A DNA stretch of 64,000 bases from assembly GCF_040120695.1 (NCBI RefSeq), contig NZ_JBEEAC010000005.1, forward strand, positions 186,001 to 250,000, in the 5' to 3' direction. The DNA is from Plantactinospora sp040120695. GTDB lineage: Bacteria; Actinomycetota; Actinomycetes; Mycobacteriales; Micromonosporaceae. Of the stretch, positions 7,451 through 15,635 are shown in pieces. The translations under genes and the position numbers were made by a program. How positions within the stretch are numbered: position 1 is the first letter of the stretch; the number at the start of each line of letters is the position of its first letter. The notes beneath the pieces are model-generated. The model was not told where the DNA came from. It did not search any database and saw only the letters and a program-made list of their open reading frames with translations.

Positions 7451-8191
7451 ATGAAATCGATCTTCCGCGTTCGTACCGTTCTCGGGTTTCTCACCGTTGC
7501 CCTACTGGTCGTCCAGGCCGTGTTGTTACGGACGGCCGGACAGGTCGCCGATGCCGATCGAATCACCATGATATCGCTGGTCGCGGTGCTGCTCCTGACG
7601 ACGGGGGTGCTCGTCGTCGCGGTGCTTCGTCCGCAGGCCCTGCTCGCGACCAAGGCGGCGCTTCCGAGCGAGGCGGCACCGGCCGGCCCCGCCCCGGCCA
7701 CGGCCACGGATCCGGGCATCGAGTACGAGTTCGACGTCTTCCTCTCCTCTCCGATGTCGTCGTTGGACGAGGCCAACTACACCGCGCACCGCGACGGCCT
7801 GCTCAAACTCGTCCGCAAGATAGAGGAACGGTGCAACTACCGGTGTTACTACGCCGGGCGGAACCGGCCGACCGCGAGCGAGTTCGAGGCCGAGGACGTG
7901 GCGTTGCGCAACGACCTCCGGGCGCTGCGGCGCAGCCGATTCTTCCTGATGGTGGTGCCGGAGCAGAGAGTGTCGAGCGTATGGGTGGAGGCCGGGATCG
8001 CGCTGGCCATGAGTAAGTCATCCGTCTATCTGGGGCGTACGGACGTCGAGCTGCCGTTCGTACTGAGAGGCGCGGCACGGTCGACCCATCCGGAGATCCC
8101 CCGGATCAGGATGTACTCCTATCGGGACATCGACGAGGCGATCAAGCTCATCGAGGTCAACGGCCGAAGCCTGTTCGATCACACCACGTGA
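7451..8191 (+). CDS. Membrane-anchored TIR/deoxyribosyltransferase-like protein
   Basis: A 246-residue protein. Residues ~10-27 and ~40-59 are transmembrane helices and ~60-90 a Pro/Ala linker. Residues ~92-240 are a cytoplasmic alpha/beta domain opening with FDVFLSSPMSSLDEANY. It continues through CYYAGRNRP, a helix with DVALRNDLRALRRSRFFLMVVP, and SSVWVEAGIALAMSKSSVYL. Strand DVFLSSP, the central FFLMVVP strand and the final ExGxAxAxxK element are the skeleton of the TIR/nucleoside 2-deoxyribosyltransferase superfold; E180 sits where the catalytic glutamate of those enzymes lies. Hydrolysis of NAD or another N-glycoside is therefore inferred, not shown. The start is uncertain: ATG 7451 begins just before the first helix, while ATG 7409 and GTG 7334 are also in frame. 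A CinA/PncC-like gene follows 36 bases downstream. Codon use is less GC-biased than the neighbours. Confidence 0.75.
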   Translation: MKSIFRVRTVLGFLTVALLVVQAVLLRTAGQVADADRITMISLVAVLLLTTGVLVVAVLRPQALLATKAALPSEAAPAGPAPATATDPGIEYEFDVFLSSPMSSLDEANYTAHRDGLLKLVRKIEERCNYRCYYAGRNRPTASEFEAEDVALRNDLRALRRSRFFLMVVPEQRVSSVWVEAGIALAMSKSSVYLGRTDVELPFVLRGAARSTHPEIPRIRMYSYRDIDEAIKLIEVNGRSLFDHTT

Positions 8192-8227
8192 CCGCCGAGG
8201 AATCGAAGCGGGGAGAAGGGAGGACAA

Positions 8228-8698
8228 TTGCGTCACGAGGAAGAGATCGGCCCACTCCTGTCGGGGCGGGGCTTGTCGCTGGCCACCGCCGAATCACTTA
8301 CCGGTGGCCTGGTCGGCAATCTGGTCACCTCCGTTTCCGGGGCGTCCGGCTACTACCGGGGCGGAATCATCTCCTACGCCACCGAGGCGAAGGAGAAGGT
8401 GCTGCACGTGCGTGCCGCGACGTTGGCCGCGCACGGCCCGGTGAGTTGGCAGACCGCGATCGAGATGGCGGTGGGGGTGCGGGACATCTTCGCCGCCTCG
8501 ATCGGCATCTCCACCACCGGCGTCGCGGGGCCGACCGAGCAGGACGGCCATCCGGTCGGCACCCTGCACATCGGGATCGCGGACCGGGCCGGCGCCGATC
8601 ACCTGACCCTGCGCGGCCCGGCGGGTAGCCGAGCCGAGGTTCGTGCCTGGGCGGCTCGGGAGGCCCTGGCGTTCCTGGTCGCCCGCCTGAACCGGTGA
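8228..8698 (+). CDS. CinA/PncC-type nicotinamide-mononucleotide amidohydrolase
   Basis: A 156-residue protein equal to the C-terminal (PncC) half of CinA, with no N-terminal molybdopterin-binding-like domain. TAESLTGGLVGN near residue 20 carries the serine of the active site. YYRGGIISYATEAKEKVLHV and SIGISTTGVAGPTEQDGHPVGTLHIGI are the two other conserved blocks. PncC enzymes convert NMN to nicotinate mononucleotide plus ammonia in pyridine-nucleotide salvage. The TTG start at 8228 is supported by GGGAGG at 8216-8221. The gene lies 36 bases after the TIR-like gene with its own strong ribosome-binding site, so the two are very likely co-transcribed. A hairpin follows the stop directly. Confidence 0.88.
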   Translation: MRHEEEIGPLLSGRGLSLATAESLTGGLVGNLVTSVSGASGYYRGGIISYATEAKEKVLHVRAATLAAHGPVSWQTAIEMAVGVRDIFAASIGISTTGVAGPTEQDGHPVGTLHIGIADRAGADHLTLRGPAGSRAEVRAWAAREALAFLVARLNR

Positions 8699-8731
8699 GC
8701 TCCCCCGGCGAGGCGGCTCGGCCGGGGGAGC
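8699..8731. terminator. 11-bp bidirectional hairpin terminator
   Basis: GCTCCCCCGGC (8699-8709) pairs perfectly with 8721-8731 around an 11-base loop. It lies directly between the convergent CinA/PncC-like and holin-like genes and can serve both. Confidence 0.7.
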
Positions 8732-8805
8732 CGGACGTGCGGTTTCGCCGGGCGGCGGGCCCGCCCGGTCCAGGACGGGCCGCGCCCGGCGGCGAGGTCG
8801 TGCGG

Positions 8806-9195
8806 TCAGGCCGGCTGGCTGGTGGTGCTGGTGGGCTGGCGGGGTGCCGCGTTGCTGGTTCCGTTGCTGGAGACCGCCGGTGCGGCGCCGACGCCGAGCA
8901 CGGTCAACGCGGCCAGCAGCAGCGCGATCCACTCGTTCGAGTCGAGTCCACCGAGGATCACCGTGGCCAGCACCTGGAGCACGCTCAACAGCACGGCGAC
9001 GGCGGTCTTGGCCCACCGGTACTGCGGAGTCAGTGGCACCAGGTAGACGCCGACGGCGGTGGCGGCGGCGATGGCGATCTGCACCGCCTCGTCCGGCTCG
9101 ATGCGCTGGTCTCCGGAGACGGCGCCGTAGGCGACCGTGAGTGCCGCCCCGGCGACGGCGGCGAGGGCCTTGCCGTACTTGTGGATCATGTTCAT
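8806..9195 (-). CDS. Orphan phage-holin-like small membrane protein
   Basis: A 129-residue protein. A short basic start (MNMIHKYGK) precedes a first hydrophobic helix (~10-26), then a polar stretch with RIEPDEAVQIAIAAATAVGVYLVP. Two more helices follow (AKTAVAVLLSVLQVLATVILGG and EWIALLLAALTVLGVGAAPAV) and a polar Ser/Thr/Pro tail. The order of GDxxxxxxEAVQIxIAAxTAxGVYxVP, the WxKTxVA element and the GVGxAP ending resemble holins of actinobacteriophages. No endolysin or other phage gene is nearby. The ATG is preceded by GAAAGG. Role unknown: a domesticated holin, a membrane pore of an accessory system, or simply a small membrane protein. Confidence 0.6.
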   Translation of the reverse strand: MNMIHKYGKALAAVAGAALTVAYGAVSGDQRIEPDEAVQIAIAAATAVGVYLVPLTPQYRWAKTAVAVLLSVLQVLATVILGGLDSNEWIALLLAALTVLGVGAAPAVSSNGTSNAAPRQPTSTTSQPA

Positions 9196-9391
9196 TTTTC
9201 TTGCCTTTCCGTGGCCGGCCTACCGGAGACGGATACCGCCGGTTTGTCCTGTCGGGATGATGCGACAGCGGGCGGCGCCTGTCAGTCGGACATCTGCCGT
9301 TCTGCGGTCGGATCTCCGGCCGGTGGTGTCGCGGTGCGCTCTCCGGCCGGTACCGGCGGGAAGCGGGTCGCCTTGGGGCGGGCCCGCCTGA

Positions 9392-10348
9392 TCAGGTCAG
9401 CTCGCTCAGTGACAGCACCTCGTCGGCGCAACCCCAGGAAAGGGCGAGCCCGGATCCACCGTGGCCGTAGTTGTGGATGAGAACGTTCCCGTCGACGAGG
9501 TCACGTTCTATCCGTACGCTCGGCCGGCTCGGCCGTAGCCCGACCAGGATCTGCCGGATCCGGGCGTGCCGGAGGGACGGTTCGACAGCCGAGCAGCGTT
9601 CGACGATTGCCGCCGCCCTGACCGGGTCGGGTGTGAGACTGTCCGAGCCGGGGGTCGCGCTGCCGCCGAGTACGACGTGACTGCCGTGCGGCAGGATGTA
9701 GGTCATGTCCTCGTGTTCGGCCCAGTCCTGGAAGAACGTCTCTATTCCCGGATTGTCCACGACCACCAGTTGTCCCCTGGTGGGATAGACCTGATCGTCG
9801 GGGACCAGATGGCGGGCGCCGAGGCCGGTGCAATTCACGAGCACGGCGGCTCTGCCGGTGAGTTCCTTGAATGAGTTGACCGCGGCGATTTCCATTTCGA
9901 CGCCGTAGCCGACCAGGCGTCGGGTGAGATGTTCGAGGTACCGGGGCATGTCCACCAGTGGACTGGTGTAACGCCAGCCGCTGACGTAGCCGGGCGGCAG
10001 TTGGTCGGCGGGGCAGAGTTCGAAGTCGTTCAGGTTGCGCACGCAGGCCGGCGGCTCAAGCGGAAAGGGTGCCACCTCCAGACCACGGACGAGCCGTACC
10101 CCGGACGACGGGTCCTCGGCGATCTTCTCCAGAGTCAGTCGGGTCTGTTCGCTCCAGTGCACGACGCGCTCGTCGGTCAGCTCGTAGGGCCCCCAACTCG
10201 CCCCGGCGGACGCGGAGGTGGTCTCCCGCGGGGGCCGGGCGGCCAGGATCTGGACCGAGAGTCCCGCCTCGGCGAGCCGGACCGCGGTGGACAGTCCGAT
10301 GACGCCCGCGCCGATAACCAGAACGTCGGGCCGTCGGGATATCGCCAT
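9392..10348 (-). CDS. D-amino-acid oxidase (FAD-dependent)
   Basis: A 318-residue flavoprotein. The FAD-binding Rossmann motif VLVIGAGVIGLSTAVRLAEAG is at residues 9-29. The family signature VLIHNYGHGGSGLALSWGCA is near residue 290; this segment holds the conserved His-Gly-Gly-Ser loop of D-amino-acid oxidases. TSASAGASWGPY near residue 45 is the flavin-contacting loop. These enzymes oxidise D-amino acids to 2-oxo acids with release of ammonia and H2O2. The related glycine oxidase ThiO is less likely because no thiamin genes are near. No signal peptide. It has no partner genes; the next gene upstream is the oppositely oriented cellulase, about 630 bases away. Confidence 0.88.
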   Translation of the reverse strand: MAISRRPDVLVIGAGVIGLSTAVRLAEAGLSVQILAARPPRETTSASAGASWGPYELTDERVVHWSEQTRLTLEKIAEDPSSGVRLVRGLEVAPFPLEPPACVRNLNDFELCPADQLPPGYVSGWRYTSPLVDMPRYLEHLTRRLVGYGVEMEIAAVNSFKELTGRAAVLVNCTGLGARHLVPDDQVYPTRGQLVVVDNPGIETFFQDWAEHEDMTYILPHGSHVVLGGSATPGSDSLTPDPVRAAAIVERCSAVEPSLRHARIRQILVGLRPSRPSVRIERDLVDGNVLIHNYGHGGSGLALSWGCADEVLSLSELT

Positions 10349-10843
10349 TAGGCCATATTAACGGAGGTCTTACCCGTCGAGCGGGGGCGCGGTGCCGGAT
10401 ATCCGGTTGCGGGGCCGTCGTTGGGCACCTCGGCATGTCAATGTGGAATCGCCGGCGGCGGCGCCGGGTGGAAATTGCGGTGTCGAATTACGGTCGGTGG
10501 CGGAAGTCTCCGACGCCGGGCTGGCCGAATTCGCCAAGACCAGGAGTTTCACTCGCCTCGGATCTCCCGTGACTACGGAAAGTTATGGTAAGGATTCGTG
10601 GGGTTGCGGCGGGGCATCGATGCTGGTCCGGTCGCCGCCAGGGCCAGGGGCGCGCCCCGCCTGGCCGGGACGGCGCCTGGCCGGGATGGCGCCGTGTCGG
10701 GCGGGTGTCGGGTCGAGCGGGTGTCGGTCGGGCGGGGCACCCGGTCGGCCGATCGGTCGGTCGTGCGGGGTGGACGAGGTCGGGCTGTCCCGCTTCGGCG
10801 GGATTTATCGCCGTCATCCGGCACCGGGCTCTCCGGCGGCCTG

Positions 10844-10869
10844 TTGACATGCCGGAAAGTCGATGTCAA
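10844..10869. promoter_or_regulatory. TTGACAT-N12-ATGTCAA inverted repeat upstream of cellulase
   Basis: Perfect 7-bp arms at 10844-10850 and 10863-10869 are separated by 12 bases. The left arm contains TTGACA, identical to a consensus -35 hexamer, so the element may combine promoter and operator. It lies about 20 bases before the CebR-like site. Confidence 0.5.
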
Positions 10870-10888
10870 TCTCCCGGTATTCCCGGAC

Positions 10889-10902
10889 TGGGAGCGCTTC
10901 CA
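10889..10902. promoter_or_regulatory. CebR-type operator upstream of GH9 cellulase
   Basis: TGGGAGCGCTTCCA differs at one position from the perfect palindrome TGGGAGCGCTCCCA, the known operator of CebR, the LacI-family cellulose-utilisation repressor of streptomycetes released by cellobiose. It lies 79 bases before the start of a cellulase gene, where such sites control transcription. The motif match is seen; control by a CebR homologue is inferred. Confidence 0.75.
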
Positions 10903-10980
10903 TAGATCTCGGTTCACGTCGTACCACCCCTGCCCGGCGGTGCCGGCCAACCGGTCACCGCGCCCACCGGAAGGAATGAC

Positions 10981-13266
10981 GTGCTCAGACCCCGCTCGCC
11001 GCACACCGTTCCACTCGCCGTCGCCACCGTCGCGGCCCTGGCCGCCACCGTGCTGACCACGCCCGTCGCCGCCTCCGCTGCCGAGGATGCGCCGGAGCAG
11101 ATCGTCAACGGCACCTTCGACAACGGTCACGCCCCCTGGTGGGGCACTGCCAACCTCACCCTCGACTCCAGCACCGGTCAGCTCTGCGCCGACGTCCCCG
11201 GCGACACGGTCAACCCCTGGGACGTGATCATCGGCCAGGACAACGTCGCGCTGGTCGCCGGTGAGTCGTACGAGTTCCGCTTCTTCGGCCAGGCCAACCC
11301 GAACAGGGTCGGCCGGGCGCTGGTCCAGATGCCCGTTGACCCGTACACCCAGTACCTGTCGGCCAGCCCCGAGCTGAGCGTCTCCGGCAACGAGTACAGC
11401 TACACCTTCACCTCCCCGGTCGACCTGCCGAACGCACAGGTCGTCTTCCAACTCGGCGGCAGCGCCGAGCCGTGGACGGTCTGCCTGGACAACGTCTCGC
11501 TGACCGGCGGCGCCGAGCCGGACGTATACGTCCCCGACACCGGACCGAGAGTCCGGGTCAACCAGGTCGGCTACCTGCCGAAGGGGCCGAAGAACGCCAC
11601 GGTGGTCACCGAGGCGACCAGGCCGCTGCCCTACCAGCTCCGCGACGGTGCCGGCCGGCTCGTGAAGCAGGGCCGGACGACGCCGCGCGGCCTGGACCGC
11701 TCCTCCGGGCAGAACGTGCACACCGTCGACTTCGGGCACTTCACCCGGCCCGGCACCGGCTACACGCTGACCGCCGACGGCGAGACCAGCCGGCCGTTCG
11801 ACATCGGCGCCGGCTTCTACGAGCGGCTCCGCACCGACGCGTTGAAGTTCTACTACACCCAGCGCAGCGGCATCGAGATCTCCGACGCGCTCCGCCCCGG
11901 CTACGGCCGGCCGGCCGGACACGTCGGGGTCGCGCCGAACCAGGGTGACACGGCGGTACCCTGCCAGCCAGGTGTCTGCGACTACACCCTGGACGTCTCC
12001 GGCGGCTGGTACGACGCCGGGGACCACGGCAAGTACGTGGTCAACGGCGGCATCTCGGTGCACCAGCTGATGAGCGAGTACGAGCGCTCGATCCGGGCCG
12101 GTACCGGTCAGCCGTGGCGGCTCGGCGACCGGACCCTGCACCTGCCGGAGAGCGGCAACCGGGTGCCGGACATCCTCGACGAGGCACGGTGGGAGCAGGA
12201 GTTCCTGCTCAGCATGCAGGTACCGGCCGGTAAGCCGCTGGCCGGGATGGCCCACCACAAGATCCACGACGACTCGTGGACCGGGCTGCCGCTGCTGCCG
12301 CACCTCGACGACAAGCGGCGGGAGCTGCACCCGCCGTCCACCGCCGCCACGCTCAACCTGGCGGCCACCGCCGCGCAGGCCGCGCGGGTCTTCCGGCCGT
12401 ACGACCGGAGGTTCGCCGCCCGGAACCTGGCCGCCGCGAAGACCGCCTGGGCCGCCGCCCTGGCCAACCCCGAGCGGTACGCCGACCCGGCCGACGCCAA
12501 CGGCGGCGGTGCGTACAACGATGCCGACGTCACCGACGAGTTCTACTGGGCCGCCGCCGAGCTGTACCTGACCACCGGGGCGAAGGAGTACCGCGACTTC
12601 GTGCTCCGCTCCCCGCACCACACCGGCGACGTCTGGCGGGAGCGGGGGATGGACTGGGGCAACACCGCCGCGCTCGGCCGGTTGCAACTGGCAACGGTGC
12701 CGAACAGGCTGCCGGACCGGGCCCGGGTACGCGCCTCGGTCGCCCAGGGCGCCGACCGGTACCTGGCCACGCTGCGGGCACACCCGTACGGCATCCCGTA
12801 CAACCCGTCGGACAACCTCTTCGACTGGGGCTCCAACAACCTGATCGTCAACAACGCCATCGTGCTGGCCACCGCGTTCGACCTGACCGGCAGGGACCGC
12901 TACCGGGACGGGGTGCTGGAGACGATGGACTACATCTTCGGCCGCAACGCCCTGAACCAGTCGTACGTGACCGGCTACGGCGAGGTGGCCTCCCGCAACC
13001 AGCACAGCCGCTGGTACGCCCGCCAACTCAACCCCGACCTGCCCAACCCGCCCCGGGGCACCCTCTCCGGCGGCCCGAACTCGGCCATCCAGGACCCGGT
13101 CGCCCAGCAGAAGCTGCGCGGCTGCGCGCCGCAGTTCTGCTACATCGACGACATCGAGTCCTGGGCGACGAACGAGCTGACCATCAACTGGAACTCGCCG
13201 CTGTCCTGGATCGCCGCCTTCATCGCCGACCAGGACAACGGGGACGCCCGCAACCACCGGCACTGA
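10981..13266 (+). CDS. Secreted GH9 endoglucanase with N-terminal carbohydrate-binding module
   Basis: A 761-residue exported cellulase. Residues 1-34 are a signal peptide (basic start, hydrophobic LAVATVAALAATVLTT, cleavage near ASA-AE). Residues ~38-175 are a CBM4/9-type jelly-roll (IVNGTFDNGHAPWW, VCLDNVSLTGG). An Ig-like cellulase N-domain follows (RVRVNQVGYLPKGPKNATVV), then the GH9 (alpha/alpha)6 barrel from ~275. The catalytic base pair lies in GGWYDAGDHGKYVVN; NQHSRWYAR carries the substrate-binding His/Arg; the acid glutamate is in the C-terminal WATNELTINWNSPLSW block. It cleaves internal beta-1,4-glucan bonds. GTG start with AAGGA five bases upstream. Two hairpins follow. Probably induced by cellobiose through the operator at 10889. 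Confidence 0.93.
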   Translation: MLRPRSPHTVPLAVATVAALAATVLTTPVAASAAEDAPEQIVNGTFDNGHAPWWGTANLTLDSSTGQLCADVPGDTVNPWDVIIGQDNVALVAGESYEFRFFGQANPNRVGRALVQMPVDPYTQYLSASPELSVSGNEYSYTFTSPVDLPNAQVVFQLGGSAEPWTVCLDNVSLTGGAEPDVYVPDTGPRVRVNQVGYLPKGPKNATVVTEATRPLPYQLRDGAGRLVKQGRTTPRGLDRSSGQNVHTVDFGHFTRPGTGYTLTADGETSRPFDIGAGFYERLRTDALKFYYTQRSGIEISDALRPGYGRPAGHVGVAPNQGDTAVPCQPGVCDYTLDVSGGWYDAGDHGKYVVNGGISVHQLMSEYERSIRAGTGQPWRLGDRTLHLPESGNRVPDILDEARWEQEFLLSMQVPAGKPLAGMAHHKIHDDSWTGLPLLPHLDDKRRELHPPSTAATLNLAATAAQAARVFRPYDRRFAARNLAAAKTAWAAALANPERYADPADANGGGAYNDADVTDEFYWAAAELYLTTGAKEYRDFVLRSPHHTGDVWRERGMDWGNTAALGRLQLATVPNRLPDRARVRASVAQGADRYLATLRAHPYGIPYNPSDNLFDWGSNNLIVNNAIVLATAFDLTGRDRYRDGVLETMDYIFGRNALNQSYVTGYGEVASRNQHSRWYARQLNPDLPNPPRGTLSGGPNSAIQDPVAQQKLRGCAPQFCYIDDIESWATNELTINWNSPLSWIAAFIADQDNGDARNHRH

Positions 13267-13281
13267 CCGCCCGTCGAGAGC

Positions 13282-13316
13282 TGGCGGGGGCGCCCGGAGC
13301 ACCCGGGCCCCCGCCA
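13282..13316. terminator. Hairpin terminator 1 after cellulase
   Basis: TGGCGGGG/CCCCGCCA outer stem (13282-13289 with 13309-13316) continues into GCCCGG/CCGGGC (13292-13297 with 13303-13308) after a two-base bulge, with a 5-base loop. Confidence 0.65.
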
Positions 13317-13327
13317 CCTCGGGCGAA

Positions 13328-13361
13328 GCCCCCGGCCTGCGGGCATCCGCCGGCCGGGGGC
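13328..13361. terminator. Hairpin terminator 2 between cellulase and deacetylase-glycosyltransferase
   Basis: GCCCCCGGCC (13328-13337) pairs perfectly with 13352-13361 around a 14-base loop. Together with the preceding hairpin it separates two convergent genes. Confidence 0.6.
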
Positions 13362-13400
13362 CGCCCCACCGCACCTGGCCCGTTGTGGGTGGGTGGGTTC

Positions 13401-15632
13401 TCAACCCGGCGAGGCCGGCGCGCGCCGGCCCGACCGGTAGCCGTTCGGGTTCCCCGGCCAGGCCGGTGTGCGGTCGGCGGTGCCGGGACCGACCAGTGCC
13501 GCCGCCTCGCCGGTCCGGACCATCCGGTGCCAGCGCAGCCGGCTGCCGAGCAGCGCGGTGACCGTCGACTGGACGACCACCAGGTACATCAACTGCCGGT
13601 AGACGAGCTGCTGCAACGGCAGACTCCAGAGCGGACCGAGCCGCTCACCGTCCAGTCGCAGCGCGTACGCCGCGGTCCCCGCCTGGAGCAGCAACAGGCC
13701 GAGCCAGGCCAGCACGAGATGGCTCCACGGCAGGAAGAAGAGCCCGTAGAGCGCGAACGCGTCGACGGCCGAACCGGTCAGCGGCAGCAGCACCTGGAAC
13801 ACCGCGAGGTACGGGAGGGCACGTCGCCCCAGCCGCCCGCCCGGACCGCGCTCCACCAGGGCGTGCCGGTGCTTCCACATCGCCTGCATGGTCCCGTAGC
13901 ACCAGCGGTAGCGCTGCCGCCACAGCTGGCGCAGCGAACCGGGCGCCTCGGTCCAGGCGATGGCCCGCCCCTCGTACGGGACCCGCCAGCCGGCGCGTAG
14001 CACGGCCATGGTCAGGTCGGTGTCCTCGGCCAGCGTGTCCCCGGGTACGCCGCCCGCGTCCAGCAGTGCCGCCCGACGGAAGGCGCCGATCGCGCCCGGG
14101 ATGGTGGGCATGCAGCGCAGCACGTCGTACATCCGGCGGTCGAGGTTGAACCCGATGACGTACTCGAGGTGCTGCCAGCGGCCGAGCAACCGGCGCCGGT
14201 TGGCCACCCGGGTGTTGCCGGAGATCGCCCCGACGGAGGGGTCGGCGAAGCCCTGGACGAGCCGGTACACCGTGTCCGACTGGAACACCGTGTCCCCGTC
14301 CACCAGCACCAGCAACTCGGTCCGGGCGTGCCGGATGCCGGTGTTCAGCGCGGCCGGCTTGCCGGCGTTGGCCTGCCGGACGACCCGTACCCCGGGCAGG
14401 CGCATCCGCTCCACGACCTCGGCCGTGCCGTCGGTGGAGCCGTCGTCGACCACGATCACCTCGATCGCCGGGTAGTCGCTGTTGACCAGGGACCACACCG
14501 TCGCGCCGATGTTGGCGGCCTCGTTGTAGGCGGGCACGATCACCGTCACCGGGGCGAAGAACCGGCCAGCCGGCCTGGCCCGGGACCGGGCACGGGTCCG
14601 CCGCCGGTGCACCTCCGCGCAGGCCACCTGGACCACCAGCCGGGCCAGGCCGAGCAGCAGCGCCACGGCGAGCAGCCAGCCCATCACGGTGGCCAACCAG
14701 CCGGCGCCGGCCTGGGCGTACCGGAGGGCGGTGCCGCGCAGTCGGTCGCCGGTCGAGGCGACGAGCTCCGAACGGGGCGTGCCGAGCCCTTCCGACACGG
14801 TACTGAACCGGTAGCCCAGGTCCGTCATCTCCGGTAGCAGCCGGTCGAGCGCGGCAACGGTCTGGGACCGGTCCCCGCCCCCGTCGTGCAGCAGCACGAC
14901 CGCGCCCGGCTCGTCCGGCACCGGCTTCCGGCCCCGACCTGGCTGCCCGGCCGACCTGCCCTCAGCGGCGGCGACGATGCGGTCGACACCCGGGCGACGC
15001 CAGTCGACGGTGTCCCGGTCGGCGAGTACGGCGATGTGGCCGGCCCGGGCCGCCGCCCGCAGCGCGTCGGCGTCGTCCGCGGTCAGGCTGCCCGCCCCGG
15101 ACGAGTACGGCGGCCGGAAGAGGATCGGGGAGCGCCCGGTGGCCCCGGCGACGGCGCTCCGGGTGAGCTGGAGTTCCAGTTGGCGCCGCCAGTCCGGCAG
15201 GGCCGCCAGGTCCGCGTGGGTGAACGTGTGCGATCCCAGCTCGTGGCCCTCGGCGAGGATCCGCCGGACCAGTTCCGGGTGCTCGTTGACCCGGGCGCCG
15301 ACGACGAAGAACGTGGCGTGCGCCCGGTGCCGTCGTAGCACGTCGAGGATCTCGGGGGTCCACCTCGGGTCCGGGCCGTCGTCGAAGGTCAGTGCGATCG
15401 TGCCGGCCGGCATCGAGCGGCTGACCGGGGTGGGACCGTCGAGCCGGAGGATCGGGCCGGCCCGGGTCAGCGCGTCGGGGGCCGGTGCCGGATGAGCCGC
15501 GGCCCGTCCGGAGCCGCCTCCGGCGATCGAGACGTAACCGTTGAACGACAGCGCGGCGAGCAGCACCGCGAGGCCGAGCACCAGCAGCAGCCAGTGCGCC
15601 CGGGGGTCCCGTCGCGCCACGTGTAGGGCCAT
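13401..15632 (-). CDS. Bifunctional polysaccharide deacetylase-family 2 glycosyltransferase (PNAG-synthase-like)
   Basis: A 743-residue membrane fusion protein. A transmembrane helix lies at ~14-33. An extracytoplasmic NodB deacetylase domain follows (~78-285) with TFDDGPD (D84, D85), metal ligands H135 and H139 in SHTFTH, RPPYSS and VLLHDGGG. After another helix (~325-345) comes a GT2 domain from ~365, with VIVPAYNEAANIG, VVDDGSTDGT, DGDT, EDTD and QRYRWCYG, the D,D,D,QxxRW set of processive synthases. Three to four C-terminal helices complete the translocation channel. It should build and partly de-N-acetylate a beta-linked aminosugar polymer such as poly-N-acetylglucosamine, as proposed for MatB of streptomycetes. 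The next gene upstream ends 3 bases before its ATG, so they form an operon. Confidence 0.88.
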   Translation of the reverse strand: MALHVARRDPRAHWLLLVLGLAVLLAALSFNGYVSIAGGGSGRAAAHPAPAPDALTRAGPILRLDGPTPVSRSMPAGTIALTFDDGPDPRWTPEILDVLRRHRAHATFFVVGARVNEHPELVRRILAEGHELGSHTFTHADLAALPDWRRQLELQLTRSAVAGATGRSPILFRPPYSSGAGSLTADDADALRAAARAGHIAVLADRDTVDWRRPGVDRIVAAAEGRSAGQPGRGRKPVPDEPGAVVLLHDGGGDRSQTVAALDRLLPEMTDLGYRFSTVSEGLGTPRSELVASTGDRLRGTALRYAQAGAGWLATVMGWLLAVALLLGLARLVVQVACAEVHRRRTRARSRARPAGRFFAPVTVIVPAYNEAANIGATVWSLVNSDYPAIEVIVVDDGSTDGTAEVVERMRLPGVRVVRQANAGKPAALNTGIRHARTELLVLVDGDTVFQSDTVYRLVQGFADPSVGAISGNTRVANRRRLLGRWQHLEYVIGFNLDRRMYDVLRCMPTIPGAIGAFRRAALLDAGGVPGDTLAEDTDLTMAVLRAGWRVPYEGRAIAWTEAPGSLRQLWRQRYRWCYGTMQAMWKHRHALVERGPGGRLGRRALPYLAVFQVLLPLTGSAVDAFALYGLFFLPWSHLVLAWLGLLLLQAGTAAYALRLDGERLGPLWSLPLQQLVYRQLMYLVVVQSTVTALLGSRLRWHRMVRTGEAAALVGPGTADRTPAWPGNPNGYRSGRRAPASPG

Positions 15633-15635
15633 CGG

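Larger units (their letters stand above)
10349..10980. other. Long divergent intergenic region between D-amino-acid oxidase and GH9 cellulase
   Basis: No convincing coding sequence. Bases 10349-10390 hold an AT-richer patch (ATTAACGG) suited to the oxidase promoter. Bases 10600-10800 are G/C-rich with GGTCGG/GGGTGTCGG-like runs, and reading frames through it on both strands lack domains. The last 140 bases contain the two regulatory motifs listed separately. AAGGA at 10971-10975 is the ribosome-binding site of the cellulase. Confidence 0.6.

Noticed and set aside
9392..10348. Glycine oxidase ThiO assignment
   Set aside because: No thiamin genes nearby and the signature fits D-amino-acid oxidase at least as well.
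10370..10552. 60-codon minus-strand frame in the long intergenic gap
   Set aside because: No RBS, no recognisable domain and coding-like composition not evident.
10573..13404. 943-codon open frame on the minus strand opposite the cellulase
   Set aside because: It mirrors the GH9 gene, is rich in Val/Gly/Arg as antisense frames of high-GC genes are, and has no domain. The plus-strand protein has a full set of GH9 motifs.
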